From contig NZ_JAEMWU010000001.1 of the NCBI RefSeq assembly GCF_017303215.1, forward strand, positions 372,001-436,000: 64,000 nucleotides of DNA, given 5' to 3'. Below are positions 55,870 through 64,000 of the stretch, piece by piece. A program made the translations under genes and the position numbers. The stretch is from Microbacterium esteraromaticum (GTDB taxonomy: Bacteria; Actinomycetota; Actinomycetes; Actinomycetales; Microbacteriaceae). The notes beneath the pieces are model-generated. The model worked only from the letters and a program-made list of their open reading frames with translations. It did not search any database and was not told where the DNA came from. Every line of letters starts with the position of its first letter. Positions within the stretch are counted from its first letter, which is position 1.

Positions 55870-56483
55870 CGATCACCGTGCTCCTCGTCGACGACCACCC
55901 GGTCGTCCGCAGTGGCCTGCGCGCCGTGCTCGACGGCGACGCGTTGCGCGTCGTCGGTGAGGCTGCGACCGGGGAAGAAGCCGTGACGCTGGCGACGACG
56001 CTGACGCCCGATGTCGTCCTGTGCGATCTGCGCCTGGGCGCAGGGATGGACGGCATCCGCACCACCGTCGCGCTGCGCGCGCTCTCCCCCGCCCCTGTCG
56101 TGGTCATCCTCACCACGTTCGAGCGCGATGCCGAGATCCTCGGCGCGATCGAGGCGGGAGCCGCCGGGTATCTGCTCAAGGACGCCGCCCCCGAGGACAT
56201 CGCCGAGGGCATCCGCCGCGCCGCCGCCGGAGAGACCGTGCTCTCCCCCGCGTTGGCGGGCCGCGTGCTGCGCGGCATGCGCAACCCGCTCCCGCGGCTC
56301 ACCGACCGTGAGATCGAGGTGCTGCGCCAGCTCGCCCAGGGGGCGGCGAACAAAGAGATCGCGCGTGAGCTCTTCGTCACCGAGGCGACGGTGAAGAGTC
56401 ATCTCGCGCACATCTTCACCAAGCTCGGCGTCGACAGTCGTTCGCGGGCCGTGCACGTGGCACGCGAGACGGGGTTGATCTGA
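55866..56483 (+). CDS. NarL-family response regulator
   Basis: 205 residues. Receiver with [13 protein letters not shown], phospho-Asp in [15 protein letters not shown], Thr/Lys switch residues ([18 protein letters not shown]), and Lux[40 protein letters not shown]. Partner of the kinase just upstream (4-bp overlap). Its last codons (GLI) and stop fall in the first copy of an 18-bp tandem duplication. Confidence 0.94.
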   Translation: MTITVLLVDDHPVVRSGLRAVLDGDALRVVGEAATGEEAVTLATTLTPDVVLCDLRLGAGMDGIRTTVALRALSPAPVVVILTTFERDAEILGAIEAGAAGYLLKDAAPEDIAEGIRRAAAGETVLSPALAGRVLRGMRNPLPRLTDREIEVLRQLAQGAANKEIARELFVTEATVKSHLAHIFTKLGVDSRSRAVHVARETGLI

Positions 56484-56509
56484 GCATGAGTGTTGATCTG
56501 AGCATGAGT
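56474..56509 (+). repeat. 18-bp tandem duplication across a stop/start junction
   Basis: GTTGATCTGAGCATGAGT repeated exactly (56474-56491, 56492-56509). Each copy holds the last codons and stop sequence of the regulator and the start codon of the MFS gene, in frame. Confidence 0.95.
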
Positions 56510-58195
56510 GACGCACCCACACGGCGGGAATGGGTCGGCCTCGGCGTACTCGCTGTCGGCCTCGGGCTGATCGTGCTCGACGGCACGATCGTCGGTGTCG
56601 CCCTGCCGGCGATGATCAGCGACCTGGGCCTCGCCCTCACCGACGCGCAGTGGGTCAACAGCCTGTACGCCGTCGTGCTGGCTGCGCTGCTGCTGTCGAC
56701 CGGCAAGCTCGCCGACCGCTGGGGCCGCAAACGGCTCTTCCTGGCCGGACTCGCCATCTTCATGGGGGGCAGTCTGCTCGCGGCGCTGTCGACCTCGGCC
56801 GGCCCGTTGATCGGCGCGCGGGCGGTGCAGGCCATCGGGGCCGCGCTGATCATGCCGTCGACGCTGTCGACCGTCAACGCGGTCTTCCGCGGCAGGTACC
56901 GCGCCGCGGCCTTCGGCGTCTGGGGCGCTGTCATCTCGGGCGCCGCGGCGATCGGGCCGCTCGCCGGCGGTGCACTGACCCAGTGGACGACGTGGCACTG
57001 GATCTTCTTGGTGAACCTGCCGCTGGCCGCGATCGTCTTCATCGCGGCCGTGTTCGCGGTTCCCGAGACGCGTGGCGGGACACCGCGACCGGGTGCCGAT
57101 GTCGACGGCGCACTGCTGAGCGGAATCGGCTTCGGTGCCCTCGTGTTCGCGGTGATCGAGGGCCCGCAACTGGGGTGGTGGACGCCGCGGGGTGAGTTCA
57201 CGCTCTTCGGATGGCGCTGGCCGTCGGATGCGCCGGTCTCGATCGTTCCGATCGCGCTCGCTGTCGCGGTGGTCGCGCTGACGCTGTTCGTGATCTGGGA
57301 ACGGCACCGTGAGCGTGTGCGACGGTCGGCGCTACTCGATCTGCGACTGTTCACGTTCGCGACCTTCTCGTGGGGCAATGTCACCGCCGCCATGGTGGCG
57401 ATCGGTGAGTTCGCGCTGCTGTTCGTGCTGCCGCTGTACCTGATCAACGCTGTGGGCCTCGATGTGATGGGGGCAGGTATCGTCCTGGCGGCCATGGCGC
57501 TCGGGGCCTTCCTCTCGGGAGCGGCCGCGCGCCACCTCGCCGTGCGGTTCGGCGCCCCGGGGGTGGTGCTGATCGGCCTGGGACTGGAGGTCACCGGCAT
57601 CCTGGTGCTCGCTGTCGTGATCCATTCCGACACCGCCGGGTGGGCGATCGCGCTGCCCTTGGTCGCCTACGGACTCGGGCTGGGTCTCGCCTCGGCGCAG
57701 CTGACCGGAACGGTGCTGCGCGACATCCCCGTCGGAGTGTCGGGGCAGGCCTCTGCGACGCAGAGCACCGTGCGGCAGATCGGCTCGGCGCTCGGTACGG
57801 CGTTCTCGGGCGCCGCACTCGCGACCGCGCTGGCGCTCACGCTGCCCGCGTCGCTGAGCGCCGCCGGCATCGGTGGCGCAGAGGCGGAACGGCTCGCGGA
57901 TGCCACGCGGGAGTCGGCCGGGACCACGATCGCGCAGCTGCGCGCGCAGGGCGACGCCGGTCCGCTCGGCGAGCGGACGTCGAGCGCTGTCGAGGCGCTG
58001 GCGAGCGGATTCGCGGATGCCACACGCTGGTCGATGCTGTTCGCGGCGATGTTCCTGGTGCTCGGCCTGATCGGTGCGCTGCGGCTGCGCGCCGCCGCAC
58101 GGCGGTCGGAAGAGGGTTCCGCGGCCGCACTGGATGCTCGTCATGCGGCGGATGCCCGTCGTATGCCCGACGCGGAGATCCCCCCGGGCGCCTAG
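56486..58195 (+). CDS. DHA2-type MFS drug/metabolite exporter
   Basis: 569 residues, 14 expected helices. DHA2 signatures: LDGTIVGVALPAMISDLG in helix 1, motif A GKLADRWGRKRLFLAGL, and motif C-like GPLAGGALTQWTTWHWIFLVNLP. It pumps small molecules out by proton antiport; substrates unknown. Two in-frame starts exist (56486 and 56504) because of the 18-bp duplication. It follows the two-component pair by 2 bp and is probably under its control. Confidence 0.9.
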   Translation: MSVDLSMSDAPTRREWVGLGVLAVGLGLIVLDGTIVGVALPAMISDLGLALTDAQWVNSLYAVVLAALLLSTGKLADRWGRKRLFLAGLAIFMGGSLLAALSTSAGPLIGARAVQAIGAALIMPSTLSTVNAVFRGRYRAAAFGVWGAVISGAAAIGPLAGGALTQWTTWHWIFLVNLPLAAIVFIAAVFAVPETRGGTPRPGADVDGALLSGIGFGALVFAVIEGPQLGWWTPRGEFTLFGWRWPSDAPVSIVPIALAVAVVALTLFVIWERHRERVRRSALLDLRLFTFATFSWGNVTAAMVAIGEFALLFVLPLYLINAVGLDVMGAGIVLAAMALGAFLSGAAARHLAVRFGAPGVVLIGLGLEVTGILVLAVVIHSDTAGWAIALPLVAYGLGLGLASAQLTGTVLRDIPVGVSGQASATQSTVRQIGSALGTAFSGAALATALALTLPASLSAAGIGGAEAERLADATRESAGTTIAQLRAQGDAGPLGERTSSAVEALASGFADATRWSMLFAAMFLVLGLIGALRLRAAARRSEEGSAAALDARHAADARRMPDAEIPPGA

Positions 58196-58240
58196 GCATC
58201 CGGAGGGATCGTCTTCCGCGCTGCGGCGGGTGCAGGCGGC

Positions 58241-58414
58241 CTACTTGTTGAAGGCGTCCTTGATGTCATCGCCGACCTTCTTGGCATCCGCCTTGGCCTG
58301 GTCGAGCTTTCCCTCGGCCTTGAGCTTGTCATTGTCGGTCGCGTCGCCGATGCTCTCCTTCGCCTTGCCGACGAGCTTCTCGGCGTTGTGCTTGGCGTCG
58401 TCCATGGCTCCCAT
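58241..58414 (-). CDS. CsbD-family stress protein
   Basis: 57 residues, highly charged: MGAMDDAKHNAEKLVGKAKESIG, then LKAEGKLDQAKADAKKVGDDIKDAF, the CsbD pattern of E. coli YjbJ and B. subtilis CsbD. It is an abundant soluble stress protein of unknown function. A GGGAG site precedes the start. It converges with the MFS gene. Confidence 0.9.
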   Translation of the reverse strand: MGAMDDAKHNAEKLVGKAKESIGDATDNDKLKAEGKLDQAKADAKKVGDDIKDAFNK

Positions 58415-59090
58415 GTCGGGCTCCCTTCATCGTGGGCGGGGTCGCCGCCCGGCGTGATCTGACGTCGTCAGCGTCTCATCGGTGAGACGGGTGCTCAACG
58501 GGATTGACACACAGAGAGGTGCGCGTTAGGCGGGGTGCTCCTGCGCGGCTCGGAGGGAGACCGTTGCGGTACATCTCCCCCCGAGCCTGCAGCAACCCCA
58601 TGTGGTCCTTCACGGGAGGGAGCGGAGTCCGTTGGCTCCGCGGGTTCCCTCCCTCAATGTGAAGGAGCATGCCCTGTCGTTCTCGCCGATCCCCGTCAGC
58701 GAAGGAAACTCCCCAGTATCCGAAGATCAGTGCATGCGGCTTGGTCTCTTCCCCAGTAGCGCCCCCAGAGAGCGTGGGATATCAACCGCGATCATCCTCT
58801 CACCGATCCGCCGATTTGTCCCCCTTTTGGGGGACAAATTTCGTCGAAACTGTGTATGCTGATCTCGACGCACCCTCCGGTCGTCTTCGGCCCTCATCGC
58901 TCCCCCCGCGATGAGGGCCATCACTTTTCTTGGGACGTGCGTCACCGTTTCGGACGTGTGCGGCGTCGAATCCGGATGCAACGTTTAGGTCACCATCTGC
59001 TGAGTGCTGTTGTCGGGCGGGTCGCCTGGGATAGCGTTAGCGCAGTCGGTGCATCCTGCGTCGGCATAGCAACAAGCAGAACGGCAGTAA
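58415..59090 (+). ncRNA. Gene-free interval with stacked hairpins, possible non-coding RNA at about 58540-58925
   Basis: 676 bp without a credible gene. Features: TTGACA at 58504-58509 with a weak TAGGCG 17 bp on; hairpin 58547-58559 with 58575-58587 (13 bp, one mismatch); nested hairpin 58606-58666 (TCCTTCAC/GTGAAGGA outside, GGGAGGGA/TCCCTCCC and GCGGAG/CTCCGC inside); palindrome 58814-58839 with TTTT loop; TATGCT at 58855-58860; hairpin plus T-run at 58889-58925. I recognise no tmRNA, RNase P or SRP signature. The rest is the cspA leader. Expression is not shown. Confidence 0.35.
58889..58930 (+). terminator. Terminator-like hairpin in the gene-free interval
   Basis: Perfect 12-bp stem (GGCCCTCATCGC and complement, 58889-58919) around TCCCCCC, followed by ATCACTTTTCTT. 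No gene ends here, so it would end an unannotated transcript. Confidence 0.6.
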
Positions 59091-59297
59091 ATGAGCACCC
59101 AGGGCACGGTCAAGTGGTTCAACTCGGAGAAGGGCTTCGGCTTCATCTCCCCCGACGACGGAGGCGCCGACGTTTTCGCGCACTACTCCGCCATCCAGTC
59201 TTCCGGCTACCGCTCGCTCGACGAGAACCAGCGCGTTGAGTTCGATGTGGCGCAGGGCCCCAAGGGCCTGCAGGCTGAGAACATCCGCCCTCTCTGA
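59091..59297 (+). CDS. Cold-shock protein (CspA family)
   Basis: 68 residues, one OB-fold domain: [20 protein letters not shown] holds RNP1 (KGFGFI) and DVFAHYSAI holds RNP2-like (VFAHY). RNA chaperone that melts structure at low temperature or in rapid growth. The upstream leader is long, which is common for csp mRNAs. It is followed by a strong terminator and is monocistronic. Confidence 0.95.
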   Translation: MSTQGTVKWFNSEKGFGFISPDDGGADVFAHYSAIQSSGYRSLDENQRVEFDVAQGPKGLQAENIRPL

Positions 59298-59306
59298 GGC
59301 GTGATC

Positions 59307-59349
59307 GAACTCCCCGGCGGACGCTGACCCAGCATCCGCCGGGGAGTTC
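59307..59349 (+). terminator. Terminator after the cold-shock gene
   Basis: Long stem (GAACTCCCCGGCGGA and complement) with a small internal variation, followed by TGTGTTTTC. Confidence 0.85.
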
Positions 59350-59364
59350 TGTGTTTTCGGAACG

Positions 59365-60033
59365 CTACCCCAGCAGCAGGGGCCGCAGATCGGCGGCGGT
59401 CGCGGCGGTCGCGATCGCGCCTTCCGCTTCGGCAGCGTCGCCGAAGCCCCATGCTGAGAAGATCACCGGGATGCCGTGTTCGGCGGCTCCGTCGATATCG
59501 TGATGGCGGTCGCCGATCAGTACGGGCCGAGAGACGTCCACCCCGGCCGCCGAGAGACGCTCCAGCGCCTGCGTGATGACGAATGCCTTGCCGTCATCGT
59601 TGCCGACCTGGCCGACCCGAGCTCCGGAGATCGCGGTGAACAACGGCGTCAGGTTGTAGTGGTCCAGGATCGCGCGCACCTGGTTCTCGGGCTTGGTGCT
59701 GGCCGTCGCCTGCGGAATGCCCGCCGCATGCACCGCGTGCAGCACGTCTTCGACGCCCGGATAGATGTCGACGGATGCCGCGTAGCCGTCGGCTGCGGCC
59801 AGGGCGCGGTACCGCTTGACGGCCTCCTCGGCCTGTTCGCGGTCCATGCCGGCCAGTCGCTGGAACGATTCCAGCATCGGCGGGCCGATCCAGAGCGCCA
59901 GGGCCGCGGGGTCGGGCTGCGGACGGTCATAGGAGTCCAACACCAGACGCAGACGCGGAAGAATGCCGGCAGAGGCGTCGGCGATCGTGCCGTCGACGTC
60001 CCAGAGGATGCAGGTGTAGGGCGAGGTGGACAT
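59365..60033 (-). CDS. HAD-superfamily phosphatase, phosphoglycolate-phosphatase-like
   Basis: 222 residues. HAD motif I LWDVDGTIADASAG, cap domain (residues about 20-90), motif II ASTKPENQ, motif III Lys in the same region and motif IV LIGDRHHDIDGAAEHGIPV. Such proteins hydrolyse small phosphate esters. The start at 60033 gives the usual N-terminus; the in-frame ATG nine bases upstream adds only three residues. No partner genes. Confidence 0.9.
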   Translation of the reverse strand: MSTSPYTCILWDVDGTIADASAGILPRLRLVLDSYDRPQPDPAALALWIGPPMLESFQRLAGMDREQAEEAVKRYRALAAADGYAASVDIYPGVEDVLHAVHAAGIPQATASTKPENQVRAILDHYNLTPLFTAISGARVGQVGNDDGKAFVITQALERLSAAGVDVSRPVLIGDRHHDIDGAAEHGIPVIFSAWGFGDAAEAEGAIATAATAADLRPLLLG

Positions 60034-60096
60034 GAGCCCCACTCTAGGCGGCGGCCCTATGAGCGACGCCGCCGGCCCGTGACGGCGGGCTGTGGC

Positions 60097-60792
60097 TCAG
60101 AACAGCCGGGGGACTCCCGACTCGATGCCCTTCATGTCCTCGTAGTCGAGTACGACGCAGCGGATGCCGCGATCCTCGGCGAGCACTCGGGCCTGCGGCT
60201 TGATCTCCTGAGCGGCGAAGACGCCGGTGACCGGGGCGAGATGCGGGTCGCGACCGAGCAGTTCGAGATAACGGGTGAGCTGCTCGACGCCGTCGATGTC
60301 GCCACGCCGCTTCACCTCGACCGCGATCGCGGCGCCGTGGGCATCGCGCACCATCAGGTCGACCGGGCCGATCGCCGTCGGGTACTCGCGGCGCACCAGC
60401 GTGGCGCCTTCGCTGATGAGGTCGACCTGCTCGGCGAGCAGTCGCTGCAGGTCGGCCTCGACACCGTCCTTCTGCAGTCCGGGATCGATGCCGAGGTCGT
60501 GCGCGGAGTCGTGCAGGATCTCGTAGATCTGCACGCGGAGCGCATCACCGGTCTTCTTGTGCGTGACGCGCCACACCTCGACGACACCTGCGCCGGCCTC
60601 TTCGTCGCCGGGTTCCTCGGATGCCAGTGAGCAGGGCGGACTCATCCAGTTCAGCGGCTTGTAGCTGCCGCCGTCGGAGTGCACGAGCAGGCTGCCGTCG
60701 CCCTTGTGCACCAGCAGGCGCGTGGCCAGGGGCAGGTGGGCATTGAGGCGACCGGAGTAGTCGACGGAGCAACGGGCGATGACGAGACGCAC
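60097..60792 (-). CDS. nucS: Mismatch-specific endonuclease NucS (EndoMS)
   Basis: 231 residues. N-terminal DNA-binding/dimerisation domain ([28 protein letters not shown]) and C-terminal RecB-like nuclease domain with [38 protein letters not shown], holding the Asp and Glu-x-Lys catalytic residues. It cuts both strands at mismatches and replaces MutS/MutL in most Actinomycetota. The last residues (VPRLF) fit the C-terminal clamp-binding motif seen in the family; DnaN is encoded at 17316-18458. Confidence 0.95.
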   Translation of the reverse strand: MRLVIARCSVDYSGRLNAHLPLATRLLVHKGDGSLLVHSDGGSYKPLNWMSPPCSLASEEPGDEEAGAGVVEVWRVTHKKTGDALRVQIYEILHDSAHDLGIDPGLQKDGVEADLQRLLAEQVDLISEGATLVRREYPTAIGPVDLMVRDAHGAAIAVEVKRRGDIDGVEQLTRYLELLGRDPHLAPVTGVFAAQEIKPQARVLAEDRGIRCVVLDYEDMKGIESGVPRLF

Positions 60793-60848
60793 CCGAAGAG
60801 CCTACCCGCCGGTCAGGCGTTCGGGTGCGTCGTCGCGGGCTCCGGCTG

Positions 60849-62072
60849 TCATGCGACGGGCGTCTTCTCGTCGGCACGCAGCGGGCGCGCGGCCGCCGAG
60901 AACAGGCCCGACAGCACGACGAGCGCAACCAGGATGTACAGCGTGTTGAGCAGGCCGATCTGCTCGCTGATCAAGCCCAGCAGCGGGGGCCCGCCGAGGA
61001 ACGCGACGTACCCGATGGTCGCGGCGGCGCTGACGCGGGCCGCGGCTTTGGCCGGATCGTCGGCGGCGGCCGACATGCCCAGCGGGAATCCCAGCGAGGC
61101 ACCGATACCCCACAGCGCGGCGCCCACCAGCACGAGCGGCAGGGTGGGGCCGAGGATGAAGAGCAGGATGCCCGCCGCGGCCGTCGCCGCGAGTACCCGC
61201 AGCACGGCTACGCGACCGAAACGATCGACCAGTGGTCCGCCGAGTAGTCGCACCACCGTCATGCCGACCGAGAAGACGGCGAGGGCGAGCGCGCCCATGC
61301 CGGGCTCTTGATGGTGACCCTCGACGACACCGAGCGCGATCCAGTCGTTCGCCCCACCTTCGGCGAACGACATGCCCAGCATGACGACGCCGAGCGCGTA
61401 GATGCGCGGCTCGCGCCACGCCTCGAATGCGGTGTGCACGCGTTCGCGCCAGTGTGGCTTCTCTTCAGGTGCCGGGTCGAGAGCGGCCTCGCGCACGGGA
61501 ACCTGGGTGTAGCACCCGACTGCCGCGACGAGGATCAGCGCGCTGATCAGCGCGGTGTGCGCGGCGACGTTCAGTCCCAGGAGTGCGGCGAGGGCGCCGA
61601 TGCCGGCGCCGATCACGGTGCCGAAGCTGAAGAAGGCGTGGAAGACGGGCAGGATCGTCTTGCCCATCTGCTGCTCGATGGCCGTCGCCTCGACGTTCAT
61701 CATCACGTCGACGGAACCGTTGCCATAGCCGAACAGCATCATGCCGAGCACGACGACCGGCAAGGCACCGAAAACGTCAGTGCCCAGGCCGATCAGCAGC
61801 ACGCCTGCGCCGAAGACCAGCATCATGATGAGCATGCCCACCCTGGCGCCGGTACGTGCCATCACGAGCGGACCGGTCGAGATGCCGACGATCGACGAGA
61901 TGCCCATTCCCAGCAGCAGCAGACCGATCTGTGCCTTGTCGATGCCGAGTGCCTCGGCGATGCTGGGCACGCGCGAGGCCCAGGTCGCGATCGACAGACC
62001 GCTGGCGAGGAAGATCACGAAGATCGCGGTGCGCCAGCGCACGAACTGCGAACGAGTGAGGGCGGTGTCCAT
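60849..62072 (-). CDS. MFS transporter, divergent from a LacI regulator
   Basis: 407 residues, 12 expected helices. A first helix AIFVIFLASGLSIATWASRVPSIAEALG and the segment GYGNGSVDVMMNVEATAIEQQMGK are like the YbjJ/fucose-permease-like branch of MFS. The substrate is unknown. It is divergent from the LacI gene; the operator palindrome at 62081-62104 lies 8 bp before its start, suggesting repression by that protein. Confidence 0.85.
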   Translation of the reverse strand: MDTALTRSQFVRWRTAIFVIFLASGLSIATWASRVPSIAEALGIDKAQIGLLLLGMGISSIVGISTGPLVMARTGARVGMLIMMLVFGAGVLLIGLGTDVFGALPVVVLGMMLFGYGNGSVDVMMNVEATAIEQQMGKTILPVFHAFFSFGTVIGAGIGALAALLGLNVAAHTALISALILVAAVGCYTQVPVREAALDPAPEEKPHWRERVHTAFEAWREPRIYALGVVMLGMSFAEGGANDWIALGVVEGHHQEPGMGALALAVFSVGMTVVRLLGGPLVDRFGRVAVLRVLAATAAAGILLFILGPTLPLVLVGAALWGIGASLGFPLGMSAAADDPAKAAARVSAAATIGYVAFLGGPPLLGLISEQIGLLNTLYILVALVVLSGLFSAAARPLRADEKTPVA

Positions 62073-62080
62073 TCCGCCAT

Positions 62081-62104
62081 CGTAATCGAAACGTTTCGAT
62101 TACG
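62081..62104. promoter_or_regulatory. LacI-family operator, 24-bp perfect palindrome
   Basis: CGTAATCGAAAC followed by its exact complement. The centre (CGAAACGTTTCG) matches the CG-centred half-site style of LacI-family operators. It lies in the gap between the divergent MFS and LacI genes. Confidence 0.85.
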
Positions 62105-62131
62105 TGTGCGCAAGCGGGATATCCTCGGAGG

Positions 62132-63205
62132 ATGAGCAGCAGCGGCCGTCGCGCGACCATCGCGGACGTGGCGCGAGAGGCCGGGGTGTCGACATCGACG
62201 GCATCCGTGGTCTTCAGTGGCAAGGTCAACGTCGCCGAGGCGACGCGAGAGCGCGTGCTCGCCGCGGCCGACGCGCTCGGCTACGCCGGCCCGGATCCGC
62301 GTGCCGCATCGCTGCGCACGGGCCGCAGTGGCATCGTCGGCGTGCTGCTCGGCGGTGATCTGCGCCATGCCTTCCTCGACCCGGTTACGACGGTGATGAT
62401 GGACGGCCTGACCGAGGCGATGGCCGCCGACAGCGTAGGTCTGCTGTTGCTGCGCGATGACCCTCGTGGCGCGGAGGCGCCGCCGATCGGCGAAGCGCCG
62501 GTGGACGCGGTCGTGCTGATCGGCTGCTCGGCCCGGACGCGTTCGGCACTGGAGACGGTGCGCCAGCGCGGCCTGCCCGCCGTGGTGATCGAAGGCGACG
62601 CCGGACCGGATGTTCCCCAGATCACGCTGAATAACCGCGAAGCCAGTGCCGAGATCGCACGCCATCTATTCCGCTTGGGGCATAGACGGGTGAAGGCCAT
62701 CACGCTGCCCCTGGATGCGGCACGTGAGCGGAGCGAGTTGACGCCCGAGCGCGAGGCGGCCGCCACGGTGGACGTCACTTTGGACCGGCTCGCCGGTTTC
62801 CGTGAGGTGTACCCGCAGGGCGGTGGCGTCTCGGCGGCCGGAAGCCTGGTCGACGAGGGCAACCATGGCGCGCGGATGCTGCTCGCTGATCCGGACGGGC
62901 GGCTACGAGACGACCGACCCACCGCGATCGTCGCACAGAGCGATCTGTTGGCCGTCGGCGCGATCCGCGCCGCCGAGGAGCTCGGTCTGCGTGTACCGGA
63001 GGACCTCAGCGTCGTCGGCTTCGACGGCATCTCGGCTGACGGGCTGGGGTCGCGACGCCTGACCACCATCACGCAGCCTGCGCTCGAGAAGGGGCGTGCG
63101 GCGGGCACCCAGATCTCGCGGATGCTGGCCGGGGAGCCGGGGGAGTCGGTGCACTTCACGTGCGTTCTCCGCGTCGGAGGGACCTCGGCCGCCCCGCGTG
63201 CATGA
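62132..63205 (+). CDS. LacI-family transcriptional regulator
   Basis: 357 residues. N-terminal HTH (RRATIADVAREAGVSTSTASVVFSGK), hinge helix (GPDPRAASLRTGRSG) and a periplasmic-binding-like core with VVGFDGISADGLGSRRLTTITQP. The hinge helix is unusual: RAASLRTG instead of the common ARSLA(R)xR. It probably represses itself and the divergent MFS gene through 62081-62104; the inducer is unknown. CGGAGG sits just before the start. Confidence 0.93.
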   Translation: MSSSGRRATIADVAREAGVSTSTASVVFSGKVNVAEATRERVLAAADALGYAGPDPRAASLRTGRSGIVGVLLGGDLRHAFLDPVTTVMMDGLTEAMAADSVGLLLLRDDPRGAEAPPIGEAPVDAVVLIGCSARTRSALETVRQRGLPAVVIEGDAGPDVPQITLNNREASAEIARHLFRLGHRRVKAITLPLDAARERSELTPEREAAATVDVTLDRLAGFREVYPQGGGVSAAGSLVDEGNHGARMLLADPDGRLRDDRPTAIVAQSDLLAVGAIRAAEELGLRVPEDLSVVGFDGISADGLGSRRLTTITQPALEKGRAAGTQISRMLAGEPGESVHFTCVLRVGGTSAAPRA

Positions 63206-63414
63206 CGCGTCGGTGTCATGCCAGCATATTGCTAGGACGACTTACAAACCCTGCTATTCCGCAGGATTTAGAGGCTCGACAGCGGTCCACAGTTTGTGCA
63301 TACTTGACGCTTGACGCGCCGCCAGCACTGTGGGGGTGCACGGTTGCGACGTGAGGTGGGGACCTCCGCGCGACTTCGTTAGGGTGACGCGTCGTGATCG
63401 CTGGGGGATCAACC

Positions 63415-64000
63415 ATGTTGCATGTTCTGTTGTCGGCTGCCGTCTTGGCAGGCGCCGCCGTGGCCGCTGGTGCGACCATGCACCGCACTGCTCGCTGGAT
63501 CGACCGCGAGTTCCGCTATGGCCGAGTGCTTCGCAGCGTCGTTGCGGCGATCGGCATCGCGCTCGCGACCAGCGCGATGGCCATCGTGCTCACCACCGGG
63601 CACGCGCACGACATCGCGGGACTGTTCGCCTGCTGCGCCACCTTGTTGCTCGTCAGTGTGCTGTTCATCGCGCCGTACCTGCGCCGAACGGTGTCGGTGA
63701 CGCTGCGGCCGCGTCGCATCCTCGCGATCGGGGCGCATCCGGACGACCTGGAGCTCGCCTGCGGTGCGACCCTCGCGAAGCTCGTCGACCAGGGGCACGA
63801 GGTGCACACCGTCGTGATGAGCCACGGTGCGTCGGGCGGCGACGAGCACACGCGCGCATTGGAAGCGCGTAACGGGTCGCTGTACCTGCGAGCCACGACC
63901 GTCAACGTGCTCGACTTCGAGGACACCGCGTTGCGTGAGCACGAGCAGGGCATGATCGCCGCGATCGAGCGTGCGATCCGCGACGTACGCCCGGATGTCG
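63415..64000 (+). CDS. PIG-L (LmbE) family deacetylase, cut by the right edge
   Basis: 195 residues present, C-terminus missing. Two to three N-terminal hydrophobic segments (MLHVLLSAAVLAGAAVAAGAT, SVVAAIGIALATSAMAIVL, LFACCATLLLVSVLFIAPYL) precede a PIG-L core: RILAIGAHPDDLELACGATLAKLVDQGHEVHTVVMSHGASGGDEHTRALEA, with the AHPDD zinc motif. The family removes acetyl groups from GlcNAc-type substrates; the mycothiol enzyme MshB is a member, but the membrane anchor makes a cell-surface substrate more likely. The ATG at 63415 has a GGGGGAT site; an in-frame GTG lies at 63394. Confidence 0.85.
   Translation, partial: MLHVLLSAAVLAGAAVAAGATMHRTARWIDREFRYGRVLRSVVAAIGIALATSAMAIVLTTGHAHDIAGLFACCATLLLVSVLFIAPYLRRTVSVTLRPRRILAIGAHPDDLELACGATLAKLVDQGHEVHTVVMSHGASGGDEHTRALEARNGSLYLRATTVNVLDFEDTALREHEQGMIAAIERAIRDVRPDV

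Noticed and set aside
58476..58914. Short open frames in the csbD-cspA gap
   Set aside because: Overlapping frames on both strands without a family, ribosome binding site or usual codon bias; the hairpins explain the sequence better.
58503..58930. tmRNA, RNase P RNA or SRP RNA
   Set aside because: None of the conserved motifs of these RNAs could be found by reading.

Overview
This high-GC window comes from an actinobacterium, most likely Microbacteriaceae and probably Microbacterium-like. The evidence is the gene order parA-parB / rsmG-jag-yidC-yidD-rnpA-rpmH / dnaA-dnaN-recF-DUF721-gyrB-gyrA, the crgA/sortase/pknB-pknA-pbpA-rodA-stp-fhaB-fhaA block, and NucS, a mismatch endonuclease typical of Actinomycetota. 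The genus is inferred from gene order and protein style; no database search was possible. The window covers the chromosomal replication origin and about 48 kb to its right.

Layout. 1-5.9 kb: end of a methyltransferase, a DUF6049 exported protein coupled to murJ, then trxB-trxA. 6.0-7.9 kb: a small unknown protein and a sugar-porter MFS transporter. 7.9-15.2 kb (minus strand): parA-parB, a GIY-YIG nuclease, rsmG, jag, yidC, yidD, rnpA, rpmH. A 1.6-kb non-coding stretch upstream of parA (9.9-11.5 kb) consists almost entirely of palindromic repeats alternating with exact parS sites. Nine parS sites fall within 2.9 kb (9876-12781). 15.2-25.4 kb (plus strand): oriC split around dnaA, then dnaN, recF, a DUF721 gene, gyrB, gyrA, DUF3566. 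25.4-29.1 kb: a VIT1-type protein and a histidine kinase/response regulator/DUF4097 operon. 29.2-34.7 kb: tRNA-Ile and tRNA-Ala, a universal stress protein, Nudix hydrolase, amidohydrolase, YbaK-like deacylase, cyclophilin and rhomboid protease. 34.8-45.5 kb: crgA, class E sortase, a glutamine amidotransferase, and the minus-strand Ser/Thr kinase and cell-elongation operon. 45.8-64 kb: tRNA-Leu and accessory genes, namely a LssY_C protein, a GH20 enzyme with a degenerate amidohydrolase domain, a copper-oxidase operon under a CsoR-like palindrome, an MMPL transporter, a second two-component system, an MFS exporter, CsbD, a structured intergenic region, a cold-shock protein, a HAD phosphatase, NucS, a divergent MFS/LacI pair around a perfect operator, and the start of a PIG-L deacetylase.

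How it works together. The core encodes initiation (DnaA, oriC), elongation and repair (DnaN, RecF, NucS), topology (gyrase), origin segregation (ParA/ParB/parS), membrane insertion (YidC, YidD) and regulated wall growth (MurJ, PbpA, RodA, PknA/B, Stp, FhaA/B, CrgA). The most unusual structure is the parS/palindrome composite array. Its copies have been tandemly duplicated, and single repeat arms supply the start and stop codons of rsmG and the stop codon of the GIY-YIG gene. Other items worth following are the amidohydrolase-GH20 fusion, the hairpin-rich region at 58.5-58.9 kb, the dnaN leader palindrome and a DnaA-box cluster far from oriC.
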